Below the pieces are notes generated by a model. It was given only the letters and a program-made list of their open reading frames with translations. It was not told the DNA's origin and ran no database searches. Positions 26,940-35,827 of a stretch of DNA of 64,000 bases are shown here, in pieces (position 1 is the first letter of the stretch; the number at the start of each line of letters is the position of its first letter). The position numbers were made by a program, and so were the translations under genes. The DNA comes from Butyricimonas faecalis (GTDB lineage: Bacteria > Bacteroidota > Bacteroidia > Bacteroidales > Marinifilaceae). Location: assembly GCF_003991565.1 (NCBI RefSeq), contig NZ_CP032819.1, positions 3,224,001 to 3,288,000 of the forward strand. The letters are read 5' to 3'.

Positions 26940-27758
26940 TTATTTCAACAACTTTCTCTCTCCATTATCGCCGTTTTGCAGTACGCTCATCTGATGAATG
27001 GCTATCTGATTGAGTTTTAAAAGACGCTCTCCCTGCGGCATGCCCTGTTCGATGAACACAGCATTGAGGTTTTCCATGTTTGACAGACATATAAGTTCGT
27101 TGATGGCGGCATAATCCCGGATATTGCCTTTCAGGTCGGGATTGGCTTCACGCCATTGCTTTGCAGTCATGCCGAACATCGCCACATTCAACACGTCGGC
27201 TTCGTTGGCATAGATGATGCTTGCCTGCGCCCGAGTAACTTCTGCCGGGATAAGGTTTTGTTTTATGGCATCGGTATGTATGCGGTAGTTGATTTTCGAC
27301 AGTTCACGCTTTGCCGACCAGCCGAGCAGTCTTTGTTCTTCGTTCTTCAGCCGCTGAAACTCTTCTATAAGATACAACTTAAAAGGCACACTGATTGCAG
27401 AACCGAATTCAAACGCAATATCCTTATGAGCGTATGTTCCTCCATAACGTCCTTTTTTCACAACGATACCAATGGCATTGGTACTTTCTATCCATTCGGA
27501 TGCACTCAGTACGAAAGACGGCAGCCCCGCACTTTTCCTAAAGTGGTCGAATTCGACCACTTTAAAACCAGGATTATGAATAACCTCCCATGTGCCAAGA
27601 AATTCAATTGTATAGCGACCTCTTATCCAGTTCTTAATCACGTCTGCCGCTCTGCTGTCACCCTCTTTGGCAGAAGCCATGTCGGTAAGAGAGATATAAT
27701 CCTGCTCTTCAAGATTGAGAACTGTAATCGGTGTATTTTGAACGATAATTTTCGCCAT
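26940..27758 (-). CDS. KilA-N domain protein
   Basis: 272-residue protein with an N-terminal KilA-N DNA-binding domain (about 10-115): YISLTDMASAKEGDSRAADV, IKNWIRGRYTIEFLGTWE, then VVKKGRYGGTYAHKDIAFEFG, the hallmark of the fold. The C-terminal half (LIEEFQRLKNEEQRLLGW...) is helical and has an EADVLNVAMFGMTAKQWREANPDLKG stretch shared by chromosomal KilA-N proteins of Bacteroidota. KilA-N occurs in phage antirepressors and viral regulators; here the gene stands alone, between two copies of a structured RNA element. A weak -7 (TACCTTTA) lies at 27784-27791. Confidence 0.9.
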   Translation of the reverse strand: MAKIIVQNTPITVLNLEEQDYISLTDMASAKEGDSRAADVIKNWIRGRYTIEFLGTWEVIHNPGFKVVEFDHFRKSAGLPSFVLSASEWIESTNAIGIVVKKGRYGGTYAHKDIAFEFGSAISVPFKLYLIEEFQRLKNEEQRLLGWSAKRELSKINYRIHTDAIKQNLIPAEVTRAQASIIYANEADVLNVAMFGMTAKQWREANPDLKGNIRDYAAINELICLSNMENLNAVFIEQGMPQGERLLKLNQIAIHQMSVLQNGDNGERKLLK

Positions 27759-28036
27759 CGGGTCTATGCTTTGGTTTTCAGTCGTAAAGGTAGCTATAAT
27801 TCACGAGATGATCTTCTTTCCAATGAATAATTTACAACGGATGGAAAGCAAAAATACGATAACGGACATTGTTTTTTTCAGGAATTGTTATGCCTTTTAT
27901 CAGAAAGAGTTATTTGACAGCATAACACCGCAAATCGCTGAAATTCGCACGGTCGCCAAATCATTACCTCTGTTTCTCAAACGCTCTGCTAAAATTTATT
28001 CTTCAAATGGTTGTGTTAAGCCGTTGAAAATTTAAA
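27759..28036. other. Gap between KilA-N gene and RNA copy B
   Basis: About 280 bp. The plus strand has an open frame (27826-28035, 70 codons from ATG, e.g. RNCYAFYQKELFDSI) with no recognisable family and no promoter or RBS; it may be a gene remnant. The minus strand contains the likely KilA-N promoter region. Nothing else is evident. Confidence 0.3.
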
Positions 28037-28121
28037 ATAAAAATGGTCCGCGCTGTCTCAGCGGGGACCCAAAATACCAATAACAAATTTATGAAAAAAA
28101 ATCGAAGTCTCTTTTGAATTC
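28037..28121 (-). ncRNA. Putative small structured RNA, copy B
   Basis: Minus strand: TACCTTTG (28127-28134), then about 80 nt ending in a hairpin (28045-28069) built exactly like that of copy A (5 bp, mismatch, 5 bp, TCT loop) and a T-rich tail. Four base pairs differ from copy A with both partners changed. The plus strand has a tiny ORF (28091-28117, eight codons) and a perfect 7-bp hairpin (28121-28138) followed by five T's. It lies 287 bp upstream of the KilA-N start and points towards that gene, so it might be an attenuated leader. Confidence 0.45.
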
Positions 28122-28242
28122 CGATACAAAGGTATCGGTTTTTCATCGTAACCTTGTCACTTATCTATTAAGTTTCGGTTACACTATGATTACATTCAAA
28201 ATATATGCCTATATACGGCACATGAACGTAAAGGTTTCATAA

Positions 28243-29319
28243 TTAATCAAAATTAATTCTTAATTGCAAGGGACCGTGGGAGGTTAGTTCATCGAAAGGA
28301 TTTGATACAGAGAGTCCTAGAAGACGTATTCTAAATTGTGTAAGTTCTAAATCTTTGAGTAATTTTTTGGCCAGGGGAAGAATATCCTGTTTCGTTCGTA
28401 ACTCGTGTGGCATAGTGATACTGCGTGTCTTTTGGGTGAAATCGTGGAATCTGATTTTCAAGGTTAGTGTATGCCCTTTGAAATCAGACTTTTCCAGCCG
28501 GAGAATTAATTCCGTTGTCACGTGGTACAGTTCTATGATGACAGCGATATAGTTTGTCAAGTCGTTCTCGAAGGTACTTTCACAGCCTACGGATTTACGG
28601 ATTCTCTCGGGGGTAACTACCCTGAGATCGATGCCATTGGCAAAATCGTGATACAAGGTGCCGGCTTTCCCGAAGTTACGGATAAGGAAAGCCAGCGTGC
28701 ATTTCTTGAGGTCTGCCCCCGTGTGTATGCCTAGCGAGTGCATTTTGCGGGCTGTGATTTTACCGATACCCCAGAATGCCTCGATCGGGAGTTTGGAGAT
28801 AAAGGCGGGGGCCCGGTCAGGGTGGATGGTGTAAAGCCCATCGGGTTTCTTGTAATCAGATGCAATCTTAGCCAGGAATTTATTGTAAGAGACCCCGGCA
28901 GAGGCCACGAGTCCTAGTTTTTCTTTGATTTCATTCTTGATTTCTTTGGCGATATCTACGGCCAGCGGGATGTTTTTTTTGTTCTCGGTCACGTCCAGGA
29001 AGGCTTCGTCCAGTGCCAGGGGTTCGATGATGTCCGTGTATTCGTGGAATATTTCGTGAATTTGCATGGATATCGATTTGTAGTATTCCATGTGGGAACT
29101 GGCGAAAATGAGGTCGGGACAGAGTTGTTTGGCTTTCATGGACGACATGGCAGAGTGTATGCCATAACGGCGTGCCTCGTAGCTGGCGGCTGCCACGACC
29201 CCGCGTTTCTCCGGACGCCCCACGACAAGCGGTTTTCCCCTGTATTCCGGGTGATCCCGTTGTTCGATAGAGGCGTAGAACGCGTCCATGTCGATATGAA
29301 TGATCTTTCTGTTTTCCAT
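28243..29319 (-). CDS. dinB: DNA polymerase IV
   Basis: Y-family translesion polymerase, error-prone, made in SOS or stress responses. 358 residues, normal length. Motifs: IIHIDMDAFYASIEQRDHP (first catalytic Asp), PLALDEAFLDVTE (catalytic Asp-Glu), the helix-hairpin-helix-like WGIGKITARKMHSLGIHTGADL, and a little-finger domain near 240-340. The ATG at 29319 is chosen because the longer frame to 29628 adds a non-conserved leader that overlaps the next gene's terminator. The C-terminal end lacks an obvious beta-clamp motif in what I can read. Confidence 0.95.
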   Translation of the reverse strand: MENRKIIHIDMDAFYASIEQRDHPEYRGKPLVVGRPEKRGVVAAASYEARRYGIHSAMSSMKAKQLCPDLIFASSHMEYYKSISMQIHEIFHEYTDIIEPLALDEAFLDVTENKKNIPLAVDIAKEIKNEIKEKLGLVASAGVSYNKFLAKIASDYKKPDGLYTIHPDRAPAFISKLPIEAFWGIGKITARKMHSLGIHTGADLKKCTLAFLIRNFGKAGTLYHDFANGIDLRVVTPERIRKSVGCESTFENDLTNYIAVIIELYHVTTELILRLEKSDFKGHTLTLKIRFHDFTQKTRSITMPHELRTKQDILPLAKKLLKDLELTQFRIRLLGLSVSNPFDELTSHGPLQLRINFD

Positions 29320-29459
29320 CTCCCGTTTCAATGAGTAAATATACAACTTTCTCCTGAATTCTGATGGTGTATGTTGGGGGGATTCATGTAGAGAAGATGG
29401 GGAAATTCTCCTCAGCTTAAATGTGGAGATATTCCGCGGAGGGAGGGGTGGGGGAATAT

Positions 29460-29487
29460 AAAGAGGGAAGTGAAAGCTTCCCTCTTT
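29460..29487 (-). terminator. Terminator-like hairpin after the deoxyhypusine-synthase-like gene
   Basis: A perfect 11-bp stem (AAAGAGGGAAG / CTTCCCTCTTT) with a 6-nt loop sits 8 nt after the stop at 29495. The tail is only moderately T-rich. Confidence 0.65.
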
Positions 29488-29494
29488 ATAGTGA

Positions 29495-30517
29495 TTATTT
29501 TTGGAATAGTTTGTTCCAGTTCTTGTATTCTCTCTCTTTCCAAGGTCCGTTGTGGTAAACGTAGCTTGCGATAGCGGGAATAACGGTGGTTCCTTCGGCG
29601 TAAACCATTTGTTCGTAGGTAACGTCAACTTTACCCCAAGAGCAAGCCTCTTTCAGGGTTGAAGAGGAGCAAGCCCCGTCGCGAACGTCGGCCACGGTGA
29701 TCTGGATGGCGTATTTGTGCATTGGCACGTCGAATCCTAGGATTTCAGCACATACAACGGTGTCTTGCGCGAAGTTTTTCGGGGTTCCACCACCTACCAT
29801 GAACAATCCGGTCGTGCCTGCTTTGATCTTGATTTGGGTCAATTCGATGAAGTCTTTTACGGAGTCGATAGACACGTGTTTGTCGGGGTGTTCCCATTGG
29901 TGTTTACCGATACCGAAGCCCGCGCTACAATCGGAGAAGGCCGGGCAGAAGATGGGCACTCCGCATTCATAACAGGTTTGAATCAGGCTGTCTTTCTTCA
30001 CAGCGTGTCCTTCGTGTAACCATTTACCGATTTCCCAGATAAATTCACGTGAAGAATAAGGACGCGGTTCCAAGTTGTTGGCGATCTCGTAAGTCGTGTG
30101 GTCGCAAGCCTGTAATTCCTCTTCGTCGATGAACGTATCGTAAATACGGTCGATGTAAAGTTCTCTTAATTGCATGTCAGGCACGTCTTGGTGTCCCTTG
30201 TAGTGTTTGTAGCCAAGGGCTTCGAACAAGTCCATGTCGATGATGGACGCACCGGTAGAAACTACCACGTCAACCATTTTGTTACGAACCATGTCCACGT
30301 AAACCTGCATACATCCGGCAGCACTGGTACTTCCGGCAATGGTAAGAATATTAGTACACTCTTTCTCTCCAACCATCATCATCAGGATGTCGGTTGCTCT
30401 GGCCGTGTCGCGAGAGGTGAATGACATACCGCGCATCGCGTCGATCAGTTGGGTTGAGTCATACGACTTGATGTCGATGTGTTTGATAGTGTCTTTTAAT
30501 AAATCTTTCTTTTCCAT
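29495..30517 (-). CDS. Deoxyhypusine synthase-like protein (possible homospermidine-type synthase)
   Basis: 340-residue member of the deoxyhypusine synthase family, NAD-dependent enzymes that move an aminobutyl group from spermidine. Visible family features: KMVDVVVSTGASIIDMDLFEAL (matches the VDVLVTTAGG region of eukaryotic enzymes), an AGSTSAAGC nucleotide-binding stretch, and MVGGGTPKNFAQDT, where the Lys aligns with the catalytic Lys of the eukaryotic enzyme. Bacteria have no eIF5A, so the acceptor must differ; putrescine (giving homospermidine) or another amine is an inference supported by agmatinase next door and speA nearby. No signal peptide. Confidence 0.88.
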   Translation of the reverse strand: MEKKDLLKDTIKHIDIKSYDSTQLIDAMRGMSFTSRDTARATDILMMMVGEKECTNILTIAGSTSAAGCMQVYVDMVRNKMVDVVVSTGASIIDMDLFEALGYKHYKGHQDVPDMQLRELYIDRIYDTFIDEEELQACDHTTYEIANNLEPRPYSSREFIWEIGKWLHEGHAVKKDSLIQTCYECGVPIFCPAFSDCSAGFGIGKHQWEHPDKHVSIDSVKDFIELTQIKIKAGTTGLFMVGGGTPKNFAQDTVVCAEILGFDVPMHKYAIQITVADVRDGACSSSTLKEACSWGKVDVTYEQMVYAEGTTVIPAIASYVYHNGPWKEREYKNWNKLFQK

Positions 30518-30653
30518 TTTATTTATCTTAAAAATATAAGGTACAATTATGAGGACCTTATTGACTCAATTTCTCGGTTTTAGATTTCTTGATTTTGGAG
30601 ATTTTAGATTCCGGCCGCACAAGGCTAAGGCTTTAATCTTCAATCATAAATCG

Positions 30654-31526
30654 TCAATTATTTGATTGGTTTTGATACTTGATACTCAATATTTGATAGA
30701 TCAATTTGCTAGCCAAGAAATCAGATGATTTATTGATATCGTTGGGGCAAAGCTCTACCACGTCCAAGCCAACGATGTTGTGACGCTCGTTGATCAATTT
30801 GAGGAAGTTCAGTACTTCTCTGTAATAGAGTCCGTCAGGTTCCGGAGTTCCTGTTGCCGGAACAATAGCCGGGTCGAAAACGTCCAAATCGATCGTGATG
30901 TACACGTTGTCGTGTAATTTTTGCGATACCATGTACATCCAGTTGTTGCCTTCCTTGGCATCATGCAAATCGTGAGCGTAGAAAATGCGATCCGGCATGA
31001 TGTTTTCTTTTTCTTCGATGGCTGAACTTCTGATTCCTACCTGAGCCACGGTTGCCACTTCTTTGGCTCGTGCCATGACGCAAGCGTGGTTGTGGGTAGA
31101 TCCCTCGTATTCGCTACGCATGTCGGAGTGTGCATCCAGTTGTAAAACAGAGAATTTGTCATAGTGTTTGGCAAATGCTCGGAATGCACCGATGCTGACG
31201 GAATGTTCTCCTCCCAGAATAACCGGGAATTTCTTGTCGGTTAATATTTTGTCTACTTGTTTTTCAACTTCTTGAGACATGGCTTCCGGAGATGAGGCTT
31301 CTGTCACCGGTTCCAGGGTCGCGATACCGTGGGTATATACTTCGGAATCCGTTTCAATATCGTAGAGTTCCATGTTTGCCGATGCTTCCAGAATCGCATC
31401 CGGACCTTTATCTGCTCCCTTCAACCATGTGCTTGTTCCATCATAGGGTACAGGCAATACTACAATCTCGGCAGTTTCGTATGCCGTAAACTCGCTCTCG
31501 AGTCCTCCATAATTTTTGTTTTCCAT
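30654..31526 (-). CDS. speB: Agmatinase family protein
   Basis: Binuclear manganese ureohydrolase that converts agmatine to putrescine and urea. 290 residues. Metal-binding motifs are all present: GGEHSVSIGAF (His), QLDAHSDMRSEYEG (Asp-His-Asp) and TIDLDVFDPAIVPATGTPEPDG (Asp-Asp, and substrate Glu). With speA (24548) it completes arginine to putrescine. Arginase or another guanidino-hydrolase activity cannot be excluded from sequence alone. Located between the amidohydrolase gene and the deoxyhypusine-synthase-like gene on the same strand. Confidence 0.9.
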   Translation of the reverse strand: MENKNYGGLESEFTAYETAEIVVLPVPYDGTSTWLKGADKGPDAILEASANMELYDIETDSEVYTHGIATLEPVTEASSPEAMSQEVEKQVDKILTDKKFPVILGGEHSVSIGAFRAFAKHYDKFSVLQLDAHSDMRSEYEGSTHNHACVMARAKEVATVAQVGIRSSAIEEKENIMPDRIFYAHDLHDAKEGNNWMYMVSQKLHDNVYITIDLDVFDPAIVPATGTPEPDGLYYREVLNFLKLINERHNIVGLDVVELCPNDINKSSDFLASKLIYQILSIKYQNQSNN

Positions 31527-31578
31527 ATCTAATTGGGTCTATAGTATTTATAAACACCTTTCTTTATAAAAAGGTTTG

Positions 31579-31586
31579 CAAAACTA
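31579..31586 (-). promoter_or_regulatory. -7 element upstream of speB
   Basis: The minus strand reads TAGTTTTG (TAnnTTTG) 53 nt before the ATG. It suggests that speB has its own promoter and is not only read from the amidohydrolase. Confidence 0.4.
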
Positions 31587-31634
31587 GCGAATATAATTGA
31601 GAATTGAAAATTGAAATTTGAAAATGAAAACCGA

Positions 31635-32942
31635 TCATTTCCGGTTGTAAGTTTGGTGATTAACGATCTGTTTCATCGCTTCCATCGTGTCTGTTTTATT
31701 GATGTTCGTGATCTCCCGGTTGCGCATAATCCATTTCCCGTTCACCATGCTGAAACGGATGTTTTTACTGTTGGAAGCGTAAACGAGGGCTGAATATTCG
31801 TCATATACGGGAATCATGTTGCTGGCATCGGCATGGACGACGATCAGGTCGGCCCGTTTACCGACTTCCAGAGAACCCGTCAGGTGGTGAATGCCGAGGG
31901 CTTTTGCCCCGTTGATCGTGGCCATGCGTAATGCCGTGCGGGCATTGACGGCCTCCGGGTTGTAACGGGTGCCTTTAGGGAGGAGGGCGGCAAAGCGCAT
32001 CTCTTCCACCATGTCGAGGGTGTTGTTGCTTGCCGTGCCGTCAGTTCCAATGCCGACGTTGATGCCGGCTTTCAGGTAAGCGTCAGTGTCAGCGATTCCG
32101 CTGGCAAGTTTTAGATTGCTTTTCGGGCAATGGGCTACCGAGGTTCGGGTGCGGGCGTATAATTCGATCTCTTTCGGGGTCAGCCAAACGGAATGGGCGG
32201 CCACGACATTCTTGTCCAACAGCCCGATTGAGTAAAGGTATTCAGCCGGAGCCATACCGGTTTGAGCCGTGAGGTCTTCCACTTCTTTACGGGTTTCGGC
32301 CACGTGGATGTGGAGTGGAATATTGTATTTTTCGGAGAGGACTTTGGCTTTTTGAAGCGTCTCTTTGGAACAGGTATAGGGTGAATGGGCGCAGATGGCA
32401 GGGTGAATCAAGCTGTCACCGTACCATTGTTGGGCGAGCGATTCGCCGCGAGCAATTCCTTCATCCACCGAGTGGAAACTGGGTGTCGGGAAGTCAATCA
32501 GGGATTCTCCCACGACGGCTCGGATTCCCGCTTTTTTAGCTTCGGAGGCGATGATGTCTTCAAAGAAATACATGTCGTTGAAACACGTGGTCCCCGATTT
32601 GATCATTTCGATAAAAGCGAACCGGGAGGCAACGGCCACGTTCTCCGGGGTCACCATGCGTGCCTCTGCCGGGAAAATATGTTCGTTCAGCCACGTGTGG
32701 AGTGGAAGGTCATCGGCATACCCGCGTAGCATGGTCATCGGCACGTGGGTATGCGTGTTGATAAACCCGGGCATCACGATCATGCCTTCTGCATCAAAAT
32801 ATTCGGCATCGGGGATTTGAATTTTACCTTCACCGATCTCTTTGATTTGATTATCTTCTATCCGGATAGAACCGTTTTTGATCAACTCCATGCGTTCGTT
32901 CATGGTGATGATGCAAGCGTTAAATATAATTGTCGTTGCCAT
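31635..32942 (-). CDS. Amidohydrolase, MTA/SAH deaminase-like
   Basis: 435-residue TIM-barrel amidohydrolase of the TRZ/ATZ group, closest in layout to 5'-methylthioadenosine/S-adenosylhomocysteine deaminases. Metal and active-site motifs: FINTHTHVPMTMLRGYADDLPL, IPLHIHVAETRKEV (His, Glu), VVAAHSVWL (His), and VGIGTDGTASNN (Asp). A product of about 435 residues without signal peptide fits the cytosolic enzymes. The link to the neighbouring polyamine genes is attractive since MTA is a by-product of spermidine synthesis, but this is inference; guanine- or triazine-type deamination is possible. Confidence 0.85.
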   Translation of the reverse strand: MATTIIFNACIITMNERMELIKNGSIRIEDNQIKEIGEGKIQIPDAEYFDAEGMIVMPGFINTHTHVPMTMLRGYADDLPLHTWLNEHIFPAEARMVTPENVAVASRFAFIEMIKSGTTCFNDMYFFEDIIASEAKKAGIRAVVGESLIDFPTPSFHSVDEGIARGESLAQQWYGDSLIHPAICAHSPYTCSKETLQKAKVLSEKYNIPLHIHVAETRKEVEDLTAQTGMAPAEYLYSIGLLDKNVVAAHSVWLTPKEIELYARTRTSVAHCPKSNLKLASGIADTDAYLKAGINVGIGTDGTASNNTLDMVEEMRFAALLPKGTRYNPEAVNARTALRMATINGAKALGIHHLTGSLEVGKRADLIVVHADASNMIPVYDEYSALVYASNSKNIRFSMVNGKWIMRNREITNINKTDTMEAMKQIVNHQTYNRK

Positions 32943-32958
32943 ATTCTTGTTTTTGTGC

Positions 32959-32966
32959 CAAAGTTA
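32959..32966 (-). promoter_or_regulatory. -7 element upstream of the amidohydrolase
   Basis: The minus strand reads TAACTTTG, fitting TAnnTTTG, 17 nt before the ATG at 32942. Confidence 0.4.
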
Positions 32967-33098
32967 GTGATATTTCCGGTTTCAAGGGACGATTGACTGT
33001 TTTATCCCGATGGATATTTTCTAATAATAAAACGAATAAATCATTGGTTGTATGTAATTCTATAAATCACTTTGTTCCCAAACGAAGAGAGTAGTTTA

Positions 33099-33626
33099 TT
33101 ACTTCATCATATATTTCCGTAAAATAACAATCGCCTCCCGGCGTTTGTTGTAGACTGTTTGGAGGGCGAGGCCCAGCTTCGTGGCGATCTCTTCGGGTTT
33201 CCAACCTTCGAGGTACATGCGGATGACCGTGGCGTAATCGACGGGTAGGAATTTGAGCGATTCGTACAAGGTATGGTATAGTTCCACTTGCTCGATGTCG
33301 TCTGTAAATTCTTTTTCGACTTTACACTCCAATTCGAAGCGTTGTTGATATCCTTGATGCTTGATTTTGTTCTTGTAGGCATTTTTCAGGGCGATAAAGC
33401 AGAATGTTTTGATGTAAAGGATGGATGGGAATTGGACGGATTCCCGAAGCCATATATCGGTGAAAATGTCTTGGATAACGTCTTCTGCCGGAAGATTCAG
33501 AGGGTCGAAGAGACGGGTGGCATATAGGTATAATTCTCTATATATCATTCGATAAACGATACTGAATGCGTTCGGGTTACGGCGGTTAAAAGATTTCAAA
33601 AGGATCGTATCGTTCTGTTTTGACAT
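33099..33626 (-). CDS. ECF RNA polymerase sigma factor (FecI-like)
   Basis: 175-residue sigma-70 family factor of the Bacteroidota ECF type that partners with FecR anti-sigma proteins and SusC transporters. Region 2: AFSIVYRMIYRELYLYATRLF, PAEDVIQDIFTDIWLRE. Region 4 (about 120-170): FLPVDYATVIRMYLEGWKPEEIATKLGLALQTVYNKRREA, a clear helix-turn-helix. The nearest FecR gene is at 37928, on the other strand and 4.3 kb away, which is unusual since they are normally adjacent. That they form a pair is inferred. Confidence 0.92.
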   Translation of the reverse strand: MSKQNDTILLKSFNRRNPNAFSIVYRMIYRELYLYATRLFDPLNLPAEDVIQDIFTDIWLRESVQFPSILYIKTFCFIALKNAYKNKIKHQGYQQRFELECKVEKEFTDDIEQVELYHTLYESLKFLPVDYATVIRMYLEGWKPEEIATKLGLALQTVYNKRREAIVILRKYMMK

Positions 33627-33651
33627 ACATCCAATATCGGTTTGTTTTATG

Positions 33652-33659
33652 CAAATGTA
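33652..33659 (-). promoter_or_regulatory. -7 element upstream of the ECF sigma gene
   Basis: The minus strand reads TACATTTG (TAnnTTTG), 26 nt before the ATG. Confidence 0.4.
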
Positions 33660-33694
33660 AGTCTTTTTTTATAAAAAGCGGTATAAATGACAAA

Positions 33695-33730
33695 TTTTCT
33701 CCTGTCGCATCAACGTGCCACAGGAGAAAA
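33695..33730 (-). terminator. Hairpin after the beta-helix lipoprotein gene
   Basis: A perfect 11-bp stem (TTTTCTCCTGT / ACAGGAGAAAA) with a 14-nt loop lies 31 nt after the stop at 33761. The trailing T's come partly from the stem itself; it separates this gene from the sigma gene. Confidence 0.6.
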
Positions 33731-33760
33731 CTTTTACTATCTGTTATGTTCCATACGGTT

Positions 33761-35686
33761 TTACCGCCCGCCGGGTCTTCCCGGGCCACCGCCTCCCGGC
33801 ATGCCGCCTCCTCCCGGGCCACTGCTGCTACCGATGGTGGTCACGACACTGTTTGACGTGAAAGTTCCCACTTGTGAACCGCCCGACCATGTTCCGCCTC
33901 CGTACCATCCGTTCCATGCGTCTGTATTGTCGCTGAGTGAACCGCCAGAGGAAAGGGTATAAGAGGCTCCCGAAGCGATGTCGGGTGTGCTGAAGAAGAA
34001 TGCCGCACCGTTCATTGTACGGGGAAATTCGAATGTCAGGACCGGTGTTCCCGAACTGTTCAGTACGCAAATCTTCGTTCCCTTGGTTGCGGACACGCCG
34101 TTATAGACCACCGACCGTTGCGTGCTGGAGGTAGAAGGATTGGACTGCAAGGTTCCGCCCATGCTGATTACCGTTCCGCCGTTAATCTTGAAACTGTTAC
34201 TGTCGTCACAGTCTATGCCGCTCTCCGGTGCGGATGTTCCCACGCCGATGACCAGTCCCCCGGAAATGACTAGCGAACCGTTGGAGTCGATACCGTCGTT
34301 ATTGCTTGCGTAGGCATAAACCTTTCCGCCGGTGATGTTGATGGCCGAAGCGGCGTTAATGGCATCGTCATAGGCATACGAGTAGATCTCTCCACCACTG
34401 ATGGTAAGTGTCGCCTTGCTCTCCAGTCCTTCGGAACCATCGCTTGCTCCTGTCACGGAGATATTCAGTTTGCCACCGCTTATGGTAATGTTGCCGTCGG
34501 CTTTCACGCCCTTGGGCGAGGAGGTCAGGTTTGACGAGTAGGTGTACTTGCCGCCCGTGGTCGTCACGGTGGTCTCGCCGCCCGATACGCGGATCTCTCC
34601 ATCGGCATTGATTCCCTTGCCGCCCGTACCGGTACTTTTTAGGGTGTGTGTGCCCCCGGAAATGATGACACTACCATCTGTCTTGATGCAGGCAGACGAG
34701 GAGGTGTCTTTTTCGTCTTCATCGTAAGTGGCGTTACCGGAGGTATTTAGCAGGAGTTTTCCTCCGACAATTTCTGCATCGAGATCCGTCTTGATGCCTT
34801 TACCTGCCGTGGACGATACGTTGGCATAAATCAGACCTCCGGCGATGTACACGCCGATGCCGTCATCCTGGTCGCCCTTGACGTGGATGGCGTTCTTGGC
34901 GGCTCCCGTCACGGCGATTGTCACTCCGGGACGCGTGTAGAAGTAACCGTCGGTGACGATGCCGTGCTTGTAGTTGCCTTTTACCTCCAGCACGCCCGTA
35001 CCGCTGAAAATCAGGTTACCCTCGCTAAAGAAACACCCCTTGCGATCCTCGCTTGCCGAACTTCCCCCGTTGAGATAACGGGGCTCCTCCGAATAGGTCG
35101 CCGCGTCAGTCAGGCGGTTGGTCGTGCCTTCCGTCAGATGTACGAACGCACGCTTCTTGCATTGGTCATTGATGGCGGGACCCTTGCTCGAAGTCAGTTC
35201 CACGCCCGAAAGCGTGAGCTTAAACTTCTTCTCCCCGTAGATTTTCAACTGTCCGTCATCGCTCTTTCCGGAAACCACGATCTCCACGTTCTTCACCGAA
35301 TGGGTTAGCATGTCGATGGTGACATAGGCGCCATCCGTGTAGTATTCCACGGAGGTATCGGAAGTAGTCACCGTGGCCGAACTTCCTGAATAGGTGACCG
35401 TGACGGTCACGGCTTTGCTGCCCCCGAACCCGTTCGCTTCCCAATAAATATCTTCATTTGTGCCGACAATATCCATTGCCGCATCATCGGCTTTCTGCCC
35501 GTCCCATCCTGTTATGATGGGGTCGAAATCCGGAGCATCGCCGTCGTCGCTGCCATTACCGCCACCCGGTAATTCTTCGGGTGTCATCTCCTGTTCTTCG
35601 AATCCGTTGTCTCCCGTGCAGGACAGTATTCCCGTCCCGAGGGCAAGCGTGAGGACTACCGTCACAAGTACGCTCATTCTTTTCAT
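33761..35686 (-). CDS. Cthe_2159-like carbohydrate-binding beta-helix lipoprotein
   Basis: About 641 residues, lipoprotein (lipobox GILSCTGDN) with an acidic linker, then a Cthe_2159-type domain: a right-handed beta-helix with repeated GGKxxxxxSGGxITISGG rungs (e.g. ADGEIRVSGGETTVTTTGG, SKATLTISGGEIYSYAYDD, IDSNGSLVISGG). The founding protein of Clostridium thermocellum binds cellulose and polygalacturonate. It ends in a flexible Gly/Pro-rich tail (GPGGGGMPGGGGPGRPGG). ATGs at 35704, 35698 and 35686 are possible; the -7 box at 35722-35729 favours the last. Divergent from a two-component system that may control it. Confidence 0.85.
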   Translation of the reverse strand: MKRMSVLVTVVLTLALGTGILSCTGDNGFEEQEMTPEELPGGGNGSDDGDAPDFDPIITGWDGQKADDAAMDIVGTNEDIYWEANGFGGSKAVTVTVTYSGSSATVTTSDTSVEYYTDGAYVTIDMLTHSVKNVEIVVSGKSDDGQLKIYGEKKFKLTLSGVELTSSKGPAINDQCKKRAFVHLTEGTTNRLTDAATYSEEPRYLNGGSSASEDRKGCFFSEGNLIFSGTGVLEVKGNYKHGIVTDGYFYTRPGVTIAVTGAAKNAIHVKGDQDDGIGVYIAGGLIYANVSSTAGKGIKTDLDAEIVGGKLLLNTSGNATYDEDEKDTSSSACIKTDGSVIISGGTHTLKSTGTGGKGINADGEIRVSGGETTVTTTGGKYTYSSNLTSSPKGVKADGNITISGGKLNISVTGASDGSEGLESKATLTISGGEIYSYAYDDAINAASAINITGGKVYAYASNNDGIDSNGSLVISGGLVIGVGTSAPESGIDCDDSNSFKINGGTVISMGGTLQSNPSTSSTQRSVVYNGVSATKGTKICVLNSSGTPVLTFEFPRTMNGAAFFFSTPDIASGASYTLSSGGSLSDNTDAWNGWYGGGTWSGGSQVGTFTSNSVVTTIGSSSGPGGGGMPGGGGPGRPGGR

Positions 35687-35721
35687 ACAATATCTCATAA
35701 TCATATGTATTTAACTAGACA

Positions 35722-35729
35722 CAAAGATA
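35722..35729 (-). promoter_or_regulatory. -7 element of the beta-helix lipoprotein gene
   Basis: The minus strand reads TATCTTTG, an exact TAnnTTTG match 36 nt upstream of the ATG at 35686. Confidence 0.5.
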
Positions 35730-35827
35730 AAGAGCTTCGATATACACGATAAAATATTTTCTGCCAACGGGGCTTTATTGTCGACAAAACGCCACGGAAT
35801 GCTCTCCGTCTTATCCTGTCCCGTGCG

